Positions 15,972-22,666 of a stretch of 64,000 bases of DNA are shown piece after piece. The stretch comes from Streptomyces sp. NBC_01460 (GTDB taxonomy: Bacteria > Actinomycetota > Actinomycetes > Streptomycetales > Streptomycetaceae). Made by a program: the position numbers and the translations under genes. The stretch lies in contig NZ_CP109473.1 in NCBI RefSeq assembly GCF_036227405.1, positions 620,001 to 684,000 on the forward strand. Reading direction: 5' to 3'. Numbering within the stretch: position 1 is the stretch's first letter; each line of letters begins with the position of its first letter. A model generated the notes under the pieces. The model was not told where the DNA came from. It saw only the letters and a program-made list of their open reading frames with translations, and did no database searches.

Positions 15972-16829
15972 TCAAGGGTTTCCGGCATCCGTCGCGCCGT
16001 CCGGAAGCGGCGAGCCCGGGTGCGGGGCGGCCGCGCAGGCGCCGTCCAGGCGGATGCGGTAGTCCATGACCACGGCCGGCTCGTCGATGATGTCCACCCG
16101 TGCCCCGGGTGTCTCCAGCACCGCCCTGTCGCCGACCTCCGGAGCCGGGACGCGGAGCAGGTGCAGCGGGGGGACACCGGTCATGGGGTGCGGCGGGAAG
16201 TCGAGGGGCATCACCTGGACGGTGAGGTGCTTCCGGTGCGCGGCCTCCTCGAGCACCGCCCGCTGTCCGGCCATCACCGCCGGGCCGCCGACCCTCGTGT
16301 GGAGGGCCGCGGCGGGGAACAGGGCCCAGAGGGCGGCCCCCCTCTCCTCGATGCGGCGCTGCCGCTCCTCCAGCAGTTCGAGGTGCCGATGATCGTGACT
16401 CGGCGGGGAACCGGGGGTGAGGGCCTGGCGCAGGGCCGCCTCGTAGGCCGGCGTACGCAGCAGTTCGGGGATCAGGGCGGGGTGCCAGGTCCGGATCAGC
16501 GTGGCGGAGGACTCGATGCCGATGACCTCCTGTTGCCACGGTTCCATCGCGTCCCGCCACCGGTGCCACCAGCCCGGCAGGTTCGCCGCCGTGAGGCCCG
16601 TCATGATCGGTTCGGCCTCCTCGGCAGGCACCGCGTAGCGCTCCAGGAGGACGCGGACCTGGTGGGCGTCGAGCCCCGTCTCGGCGCGCTCGATACGGCG
16701 GACGGTGGCGGGGTGGGCACCCAGTGCCACGGCCGCCGCCTGGAGACTGACGCCCGCACGTTCCCGGAACATCCGCAGCCGTGCCGCCAGGACGCGGTGC
16801 TCGACGGTGGGGCCGGAACGGGGCCTCAT
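15972..16829 (-). CDS. XRE-family regulator with DUF5753 domain
   Basis: A 285-aa protein: an N-terminal Xre helix-turn-helix (ARLRMFRERAGVSLQAAAVAL, then ATVRRIERAETG) at about 13-70 and a DUF5753 domain at about 100-265 (EVIGIESSATLIRTWHPALI, ending RVDIIDEPAV). This is the WhiJ-like class that in Streptomyces commonly pairs with a small DUF397 protein or an ATP-binding anti-sigma-like protein. Here the divergent neighbour is the ATP-binding type, and no DUF397 gene is next to it. ATG 16829 has GAAGGG upstream. Probably binds the palindrome at 16921. Confidence 0.9.
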   Translation of the reverse strand: MRPRSGPTVEHRVLAARLRMFRERAGVSLQAAAVALGAHPATVRRIERAETGLDAHQVRVLLERYAVPAEEAEPIMTGLTAANLPGWWHRWRDAMEPWQQEVIGIESSATLIRTWHPALIPELLRTPAYEAALRQALTPGSPPSHDHRHLELLEERQRRIEERGAALWALFPAAALHTRVGGPAVMAGQRAVLEEAAHRKHLTVQVMPLDFPPHPMTGVPPLHLLRVPAPEVGDRAVLETPGARVDIIDEPAVVMDYRIRLDGACAAAPHPGSPLPDGATDAGNP

Positions 16830-16920
16830 CCACGTACCCTTCCGCGCACGAGCCCCGATGTGGTGGTGCTGTCGGAGCTGCCTCAGCGCTGATTCGGAAC
16901 CATCCGGGCATTCTGCCTCT

Positions 16921-16940
16921 TGCAAAGTATGTACTTTGCA
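16921..16940. promoter_or_regulatory. Perfect 20-bp palindrome in a divergent promoter
   Basis: TGCAAAGTATGTACTTTGCA, 9-bp arms around TG, lies between the XRE-DUF5753 gene and the ATP-binding gene. It ends 14 bases before ATG 16955. Best candidate for the operator of the XRE protein, controlling both genes. Confidence 0.78.
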
Positions 16941-16954
16941 CGGAGAGTACGTAC

Positions 16955-17494
16955 ATGTCGGAAATAGTCGCGTGCGCGCGTTCGGCCCCGGAGGGCTCGG
17001 GCGGACGGAGCGCACAGAGCTGGTGGATCCCCCGCATCCCCCGGGGCGTACCCGTGGCGAGGCACCGCGTGCAGGAAGCCATGCGGAGCTGGGGAGAGCC
17101 GGACGAACGTGTCGAGACGGCGGCCCTCGTCGTGACCGAACTGGTCACGAACGCGGTGGAGCACACCGCGGGCCGCCGGATCCGGTGCCGCCTCCTGCGG
17201 ACCCCCGGCCGGGTACGCATCTGTGTGTGGAACCGCGGCCGGCGTCACATCCCGGAGCTGCCGGGTCCACGGGACCCGGACGCGCACCCCGTCCGGGGTG
17301 ACGGACCTCACGGTGCGGACGGGGCCGAGGGCCCCGGCCCGGTCGCCCTCACCCGGCCTGTCGGCACGGACGAGGGCTTCAGCCTGGCGTCGGTGGCCGA
17401 GGACGGCCGCGGCCTCATGCTCGTGGACGCCCTGGCGACCCGCTGGGGCACCCGCAGCAGCGTGTCCGGCCGGCTCGTCTGGGCCGACATCTGA
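16955..17494 (+). CDS. ATP-binding protein, HATPase_c (anti-sigma-factor kinase-like)
   Basis: A 179-aa cytosolic protein with a GHKL ATPase fold: N-box ALVVTELVTNAVEHT near 65-79 and the G2 box DGRGLMLVDALATRWGTR near 150-167. This is the RsbW/SpoIIAB-like class abundant in Streptomyces. The loop between the boxes is long (about 45 residues of Gly/Pro/Asp-rich sequence). ATG 16955 has GGAG 9 bases upstream; a longer open frame reaches back through the operator and is rejected. Divergent partner of the XRE-DUF5753 regulator. Confidence 0.88.
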   Translation: MSEIVACARSAPEGSGGRSAQSWWIPRIPRGVPVARHRVQEAMRSWGEPDERVETAALVVTELVTNAVEHTAGRRIRCRLLRTPGRVRICVWNRGRRHIPELPGPRDPDAHPVRGDGPHGADGAEGPGPVALTRPVGTDEGFSLASVAEDGRGLMLVDALATRWGTRSSVSGRLVWADI

Positions 17495-17522
17495 CGTCCG
17501 GACGAGGCGGCGCCCGGTCCGC

Positions 17523-18212
17523 TCAGGCGAGGGCGGTCCGGCACTCCGGGTGGCCCCAGCCGTTCGGATTCTTCGCGATCATGTCCTTGGCCGCGTAGGA
17601 CTTCCCGCAGTGGCACCGGCCCGCGAACTTCGCCCGGATCGTACCGCTCGAACGCGGCTTCCCCGCGGACCCGCCCTTGACCGCCGCACCGGCGGCGCGG
17701 CCCTTCGTCGACCGCGCGGGGGCCGGCACAGGCAGGTCGGCGGTGCCGTGAGCCGTTCCCGCCGCCCGCTGGGAGACCGCCACCTCGCTCGCGGCCTGGT
17801 CGGCCAGCGCGTTGAGCGGGTCGCCGTCCACCTGGTGCGCCGGCACGTGGCGGAAGCTGACACTGCGGGCGCTCAGCAGCTCGTCGATGCCGACCACCAG
17901 CTCGCGGTTGGCGACGGGCTTGCCCGCGGATGTCTTCCAGCCGTTGCGCTTCCACCCCGGAAGCCACTTGGTCACCGCGTTCATCGCGTACTGCGAGTCC
18001 ATGCGCACCTCGACCGGGACAGCGGGATCGGTCGACCTCAGCAGTTCCAGCAGAGCGGTGAGCTCGGCGACGTTGTTGGTGGCGGTGCCCAGCGGGCCCG
18101 CTTCCCACCGCTGGGGGCTGCCCTGGCCGTCGGCCACGACCCACGCCCAGGCGGCAGGTCCCGGATTGCCCTTCGATGCCCCGTCACACGCGGCGATGAT
18201 GCGCTCGTCCAT
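17523..18212 (-). CDS. rnhA: Ribonuclease HI with C-terminal zinc-finger-like tail
   Basis: A 229-aa enzyme that cuts RNA in RNA-DNA hybrids. The four acidic residues are present: Asp in ACDGASKGNPGP, Glu in NNVAELTALL, Asp in VRMDSQYAMN and Asp in GDPLNALAD, giving a complete RNase H fold over about 1-150. An Ala/Gly/Lys-rich linker leads to a C-terminal module CHCGKSYAAKDMI...HPEC with three Cys and a His that could hold zinc. ATG 18212 is used; ATG 18224 four codons upstream is possible. Such extended RNase HI proteins are common in Streptomyces. Confidence 0.9.
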   Translation of the reverse strand: MDERIIAACDGASKGNPGPAAWAWVVADGQGSPQRWEAGPLGTATNNVAELTALLELLRSTDPAVPVEVRMDSQYAMNAVTKWLPGWKRNGWKTSAGKPVANRELVVGIDELLSARSVSFRHVPAHQVDGDPLNALADQAASEVAVSQRAAGTAHGTADLPVPAPARSTKGRAAGAAVKGGSAGKPRSSGTIRAKFAGRCHCGKSYAAKDMIAKNPNGWGHPECRTALA

Positions 18213-18238
18213 GCCCTGAATCATGCCAGCCCGGAAGA

Positions 18239-19033
18239 TCAGGGCACGATCGAGTCGATGTAGCCGCCGTCCACCCGCACGGCCGCGCCCGTGGTGGCCG
18301 ACGCCTGCGGGGAGGCGAGGTAGACGACGAGGTTGGCGATCTCCTCGGGTTCGATCAGGCGCTGGAGCAGGGACTGCGGACGGTGCAGGCGCATGAACTC
18401 GCGCTGGGCCTCGTCCCACGGCAGGTCCGCGCCCACGAGCTCGTGGACGAAGTTCTCGATGCCACCGGTGTGCGTGGGGCCGGCGATGACCGAGTTCACG
18501 GTCACCCCGGTCCCCGCGGCCTCCTTGGCGAAGCCGCGGGAGACGGAGAGCAGCGCGGTCTTCGACATGCCGTAGTGGATCATCTCGAGGGGGACGACGA
18601 CCGCGGAGTCGCTCGCGATGTTCTGCACCCGGCCCCACCCCCGCCCGGTCATGCCGGGCAGGTAGAGGCGGATCAGGCGCACCGCGCTGAGGACGTTGGT
18701 GTCGAAGTAGGTCCGCCACTCCTCGTCGGTGATCTCCAGGGCCGGCCGGGAACCGAAGATGCCGAGGTTGTTGATGAGGATGTCCGCGGCGGGCACGGCC
18801 TCGTACAGTTCGGCGGCGCCCTGTTCCGTGGCGAGGTCGCAGGCGACCGTGATCACGTCGGCGTCCGGCGTGGTTCCGCGCAGCGTCTCCGCCGCCGCGT
18901 CGAGCCGGTCACGGCCTCGTCCGGTCAGCACGACACGCGCTCCGGCACTCGCCAGACCTGTCGCGACGGCGAGCCCGATGCCCTGCGAGGATCCGGTCAC
19001 GACCGCGGTCCTGCCGGCAAGATCGATACGCAC
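18239..19033 (-). CDS. Short-chain dehydrogenase/reductase
   Basis: A 264-aa NAD(P)-dependent oxidoreductase of the classical SDR type: cofactor motif TGSSQGIG near residue 12-19, NNLG (NNAG variant), catalytic Ser in NIASDSA and Tyr/Lys in HYGMSK. The C-terminal DGGYIDSIVP is also typical. GTG 19033 has GAGGAG 8 bases upstream. It resembles 3-oxoacyl-ACP reductase-like SDRs; substrate unknown. Confidence 0.9.
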   Translation of the reverse strand: MRIDLAGRTAVVTGSSQGIGLAVATGLASAGARVVLTGRGRDRLDAAAETLRGTTPDADVITVACDLATEQGAAELYEAVPAADILINNLGIFGSRPALEITDEEWRTYFDTNVLSAVRLIRLYLPGMTGRGWGRVQNIASDSAVVVPLEMIHYGMSKTALLSVSRGFAKEAAGTGVTVNSVIAGPTHTGGIENFVHELVGADLPWDEAQREFMRLHRPQSLLQRLIEPEEIANLVVYLASPQASATTGAAVRVDGGYIDSIVP

Positions 19034-19182
19034 GTGGCGCTCCTCTCGTCCCGTGTCCGGGTGCACGGGCTCCCCAGCCTGGCACTCCCGGGCCCGGAAC
19101 GCCTTCCGGCCGTCCGGGATCCACCCTCCCGGAGAGCAGGACCACGGTTCTCACCGGTACCCCGTGTGCGGCCCGGCACGGC

Positions 19183-19222
19183 ACGGGGCTCCCGGCCCGT
19201 GGGAACCGGCCGGGAGCCCCGT
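19183..19222 (-). terminator. Terminator hairpin after the cyclophilin gene
   Basis: Perfect 15-bp arms ACGGGGCTCCCGGCC and GGCCGGGAGCCCCGT around a 10-base loop, starting 8 bases after the cyclophilin stop. GC-rich without a T-tract, as is usual in Streptomyces. Confidence 0.82.
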
Positions 19223-19230
19223 CACGTGCG

Positions 19231-19728
19231 TCAGAGAACGCCGGACGCCGAGACGGCGATCTGCGCCTTGGTCCTGCCGGACGAGGTGCCGTACGACTCG
19301 ATCTTGCGGACGAGCTCCATGCTGGCGTCGTCGGCGACCTCGCCGAACACGACGTGCTTGCCGTCGAGCCACGGGGTGAGGACGGTGGTGATGAAGAACT
19401 GCGAACCGTTGCTGTTCGGGCCGGCGTTGGCCATGGAGAGCAGACCCGGCTTGTTGTGCTTCAGGGTGAAGTTCTCGTCGGCGAACTTCTCGCCGTAGAT
19501 GCTCTTGCCGCCGGTGCCGTCGCCCCGGGTGAAGTCACCGCCCTGGAGCATGAAGTCCGGGATGACCCGGTGGAACGGCGAGCCGGCGTAGCCGAAGCCC
19601 TGCTCACCGGTGGCCAGCGCACGGAAGTTCTCCGCGGTCTTGGGGGCAACGTCGTCGAAGAGGTTGAACACGATCCGCCCGGCGGGCTGGTCGTCGATGG
19701 TGATGTCGAAATACGCCTTGATGGTCAT
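19231..19728 (-). CDS. Cyclophilin-type peptidyl-prolyl cis-trans isomerase
   Basis: A 165-aa cytosolic foldase with the complete cyclophilin signature: [20 protein letters not shown] (catalytic Arg in FHRV), [17 protein letters not shown] and the Trp-containing [12 protein letters not shown]. No signal peptide, so it is the intracellular CypA-like type. ATG 19728. Followed by a strong hairpin terminator and preceded by another, so it is probably a single-gene unit. Confidence 0.96.
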   Translation of the reverse strand: MTIKAYFDITIDDQPAGRIVFNLFDDVAPKTAENFRALATGEQGFGYAGSPFHRVIPDFMLQGGDFTRGDGTGGKSIYGEKFADENFTLKHNKPGLLSMANAGPNSNGSQFFITTVLTPWLDGKHVVFGEVADDASMELVRKIESYGTSSGRTKAQIAVSASGVL

Positions 19729-19803
19729 GAGTCCATCCTGACATCACCCGCCGCCCCGCGATGCACAGACCCCACCTGACCGACGGCTCCCAGCAGCACG
19801 AAC

Positions 19804-19838
19804 ACGGCGTACCACGGGGGTGAGCCGTGGTACGCCGT
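19804..19838 (-). terminator. Terminator hairpin after the lamin-tail gene
   Basis: Perfect 14-bp arms ACGGCGTACCACGG and CCGTGGTACGCCGT around a 7-base loop, 42 bases downstream of the lamin-tail stop codon on the minus strand. Confidence 0.82.
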
Positions 19839-19879
19839 CGTCAGTCAGGGAGAACGCCGCTTCTCCCTACCGTCGCCGT

Positions 19880-20383
19880 TCAGCGGTTGCCGCGGTGGCC
19901 GCCGTCACGGTGACCGCCGTCGCGGTGCCGGCCCCAGGACTCGGAGTCGACCCTGTTCCCGCGGTTGTCGCGGAGCGTGGCGGTGTCCCTGCTGTCCCAC
20001 ACGTAGTTGCGGCGGTCCTGGTACACGTCGTGGCGGGTGTCGCGGCCGACACCGGTGTGGACGCGGACGGAGGAACGGCCGGGCAGCCGCAGGTCGAACC
20101 TGTACGTGCGCCGGCTCTCGTCGGAGAGCGTCCAGCCGCGGAGGTTGACGGAGTGACGGCTGGTGTTGGTGACGGTGACCCACTCGGCGTTCAGGCTGCG
20201 GTTCGAGCCGTTGTCGCGGCCCGGGCTCTCGTACTGGATCTCGCCCAGGACGACCGCCGAGCGCTGGGCCGGCCGGTTGTGGCCGTGGTCCCGGCCATCG
20301 GCCGTGGCCGGCAGGGCCGCTGCGGCGAGCAGGGCACCTGAGGCGAGAACGGTGGCGGTGATCCGTCGTGCGGAACGGGACAT
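19880..20383 (-). CDS. Secreted lamin-tail-domain protein
   Basis: A 167-aa exported protein. Signal sequence RRITATVLASGALLAAAALPATA ends near residue 29. A single lamin-tail (LTD) beta-sandwich follows at about 42-150 (LNAEWVTVTNTSRHSVNLRG, WTLSDESRRTYRF), ending in a His/Asp/Gly repeat (RDGGHRDGGHRGNR). LTD proteins are often attached to nucleases or found alone outside the cell; the role of single-domain forms is unknown. ATG 20383 follows GAGGGG-like sequence. It has its own terminator. Confidence 0.87.
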   Translation of the reverse strand: MSRSARRITATVLASGALLAAAALPATADGRDHGHNRPAQRSAVVLGEIQYESPGRDNGSNRSLNAEWVTVTNTSRHSVNLRGWTLSDESRRTYRFDLRLPGRSSVRVHTGVGRDTRHDVYQDRRNYVWDSRDTATLRDNRGNRVDSESWGRHRDGGHRDGGHRGNR

Positions 20384-20500
20384 GGAAACCCCTCATCATG
20401 CAGGCCCGGATGGAAGCACCGGGCGTTTTCCGACCCCGGCGTCGTGCCGGGAACGCAAACTTTGTCCCGCTTTCGAGGTGGCCGAAAGGTGCCCTGGTTC

Positions 20501-20531
20501 GTGTGACGAAGTACGGACATTTCTGTCACAC
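20501..20531. promoter_or_regulatory. Inverted repeat upstream of the lamin-tail gene
   Basis: GTGTGAC and GTCACAC separated by 17 bases, about 118-148 bases upstream of the ATG at 20383. The spacing resembles a promoter-overlapping operator, but nothing else supports it. Confidence 0.35.
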
Positions 20532-20724
20532 ACGGCTGCACTCGACACGAATTCCGGCAGTCGTAGACCTGTCAACCGTTGATCGTTGCACCGACCCTTT
20601 CGAGGGGCCGTTCGCCTGGTCGTGGCGCCCCGTTCACCCCGGACCCGCTCCCCCGGGCGCCCCGTCCGGGACCGCGCGGATCCGTGTAACAGAACAGACA
20701 GCGCTTTCCTGGACAGGCATTCCA

Positions 20725-20967
20725 TTACCGCCGGGATAGAAGCTCGTGCGTTCGAGCCTTCAGCGCCCACCGCGAAGGGGCGAGGCGGGCACGCTGACCG
20801 CCACTGGTGACCAGCGCGTTCACCGGCGCCATCGGATCCAGCGCCATCGTCCTGGCCAGCAGGATGCCCACGGCCAGCGGCAGCAGGGTCACGGCCAGCG
20901 CCGAACCGGCTCCGGCGAGGTTCTGGATACGGGGGCGCGTCGGCGCTGCGGTGGGCATGCCCCCCAT
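20725..20967 (-). CDS. Possible small single-pass membrane protein
   Basis: An 80-aa open frame with one clear hydrophobic helix (LAVTLLPLAVGILLARTMAL) flanked by Arg-rich ends. Start ATG 20967 lacks a good ribosome binding site; a second ATG nine bases on follows a G-run. No family recognised. It may be a real short membrane protein or a chance frame in a roughly 760-base gap. Confidence 0.35.
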   Translation of the reverse strand: MGGMPTAAPTRPRIQNLAGAGSALAVTLLPLAVGILLARTMALDPMAPVNALVTSGGQRARLAPSRWALKARTHELLSRR

Positions 20968-21146
20968 TCGACCAGCGGCGGCGCGGGCCGGAATCGGGTC
21001 AGGTACTCAGACCCACGGATCCCGGGTACTCAGGTCCGGCCCGGTTCGCTCCACAGGGCGGCCGTCCGCCTCGGGTGCTTAGGTGGAAGGACCGCTCGCG
21101 GTCGGAGGAGCGGAGCACTCGCGCTGTCGACCTCGAGGAGACGCGG

Positions 21147-22043
21147 ATGGCGGACGGAGCAAGTCCTCTGGAAGGCCGTGTCGCGGTGGTGACCGGCGCC
21201 GCGCGGGGCCTCGGTGCGGCGATGGCGCGGGAACTGGCCGAGCGCGGCGCCACGGTCGCCCTGATCGGCCGGGAGGAGTCGACCCTGGCCATGGTGCGGG
21301 ACACGCTCCCCGGACGGTCACGTTGCTGGGAGGTCGACATCACCGACGAGGCGGGGATGGCCGCGGTGGCCGAGGACGTACGGAGAACCCTCGGGCCCGC
21401 CTCGGTGGTGATCGCCAACGCCGGGCTGGCCGAGGGCGGGCCCTTCTCGGAATCCGACCCGGCGACCTGGCGGCGCGTGATCGAGGTGAACCTGATCGGC
21501 AGTGCCATCACCGCACGTGCCTTCCTGCCCCAGCTGCGCACGACGCGGGGGTACTTCCTGCAGATCGCGTCGCTGGCCTCCATCGGCGCGGCGCCCATGA
21601 TGAGTGCCTACTGTGCGTCGAAGGCGGGTGTGGAGTCGTTCGCCCACGCGCTGCGCGCCGAGCTGGCCCACGAGGGCGTCGGGGTGGGCGTCGGCTACCT
21701 GAACTGGACCGACACCGACATGATCCGGGACGCCGACCAGCACCCCGTGCTGCGGGAACTGCGGGCCCACATGCCGAGGCCCGCCCGCAAGGTCTACCCG
21801 GCCCGGACCGTGGCGCTCCGCATGGTGCGCGCGGCGGAGCGCCGCCGCGCCGCCGTGTACGCCCCGGGGTGGCTCCGTGCCACCCAGCTGGTCCGGGCGG
21901 CGATGCCCCCCGTGGTCACGGCGCTCTCGAAGCGGGAGGTTCCCCGGCTGGAGCGCAAGGCCCGGTTCGAGGCGACAGGACTCCTGGGGGCCGGCGGGCG
22001 CGCCGACTCCGACGCGGCGGGCAGCCACCTGGCGGACGGCTGA
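21147..22043 (+). CDS. Short-chain dehydrogenase/reductase
   Basis: A 298-aa SDR: TGAARGLGAAM cofactor loop near residue 18, ANAG, catalytic Ser in QIASLASIG and YCASK for Tyr/Lys. The C-terminal 60 residues (ARTVALRMVRAAERRRAAVYAPGWLRATQ) form a basic, partly amphipathic extension typical of a membrane-associated SDR group acting on lipids or steroids. ATG 21147 has GAGGAG upstream. Monocistronic as far as can be seen. Confidence 0.9.
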   Translation: MADGASPLEGRVAVVTGAARGLGAAMARELAERGATVALIGREESTLAMVRDTLPGRSRCWEVDITDEAGMAAVAEDVRRTLGPASVVIANAGLAEGGPFSESDPATWRRVIEVNLIGSAITARAFLPQLRTTRGYFLQIASLASIGAAPMMSAYCASKAGVESFAHALRAELAHEGVGVGVGYLNWTDTDMIRDADQHPVLRELRAHMPRPARKVYPARTVALRMVRAAERRRAAVYAPGWLRATQLVRAAMPPVVTALSKREVPRLERKARFEATGLLGAGGRADSDAAGSHLADG

Positions 22044-22080
22044 CGCGCCCCGGCCCGGCAACCCCGCGTGGAGGGGCGGG

Positions 22081-22497
22081 CTACTCCGCCGACGGGCCCC
22101 AGTGGGAGAACCGGGGCAGCCACTTCACCCGGTAGTCGGGGTGCCCGGCGTGCTCGGCCGCCATCTGCCGGACGACGAACCCCAGCCCCACGGCACGCCC
22201 CGAGGCGAAGTCCTGGGACGGGCGGTCCGTGTCCAGGGCCGCGATCTCCTCGTACTCGTCCAGGAGGACCCTGGTGGTCTCGACGCGGCGCAGGGTGCGC
22301 GCCGGGTCCTGGAAGGCGATGTGCCGGTCGTAGCCGCGCGACCGTACGACGAAGGCGATGCCGCTCGTGCGGTCGTGCACCTCGCCGGGTGCCTCGGCCG
22401 GCATCCGCCAGCCGTCGCCGCCCGCTTCCCGTGCGATCTGCTCCTCCTCCGCGAGGCGCGCCCGCACGAAGGCCAAGAGGTCCGAGTTGTCTGCCAT
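22081..22497 (-). CDS. DUF6221-family protein (copy 3)
   Basis: A 138-aa protein with the DUF6221 start LLAFVRARLAEEEQIAREAG, the middle FQDPARTLRRVETTRVLLDEY and the C-terminal HPDYRVKWLP. An extra WGPSAE tail follows. Third copy in the window, on the opposite strand from the pair at 12.4-13.2 kb and outside that operon. Function unknown. Confidence 0.83.
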   Translation of the reverse strand: MADNSDLLAFVRARLAEEEQIAREAGGDGWRMPAEAPGEVHDRTSGIAFVVRSRGYDRHIAFQDPARTLRRVETTRVLLDEYEEIAALDTDRPSQDFASGRAVGLGFVVRQMAAEHAGHPDYRVKWLPRFSHWGPSAE

Positions 22498-22666
22498 CTG
22501 GTTCCGAATCCTTCTCCGTCACAGACCGCAGCGGGAGGTCGACCCACCGCCACGGACCCGTTCTGCCCGACCAGCAGAGGATGCCTCACCGGCGCTCCGT
22601 CGGCGCACTCCGTCGCGCCGGCGTTCCGGATGACGGACACACCGCACCCGCGTGCGCCGGTGACGA

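Larger units (their letters stand above)
20384..21146. other. Long intergenic region
   Basis: Apart from the weak inverted repeat at 20501 and the doubtful 80-aa frame, I see no gene. It should hold the promoter of the lamin-tail gene (left end) and of the SDR gene at 21147 (right end). A GGTACTCAG nonamer occurs twice near 21001-21031. Confidence 0.5.
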
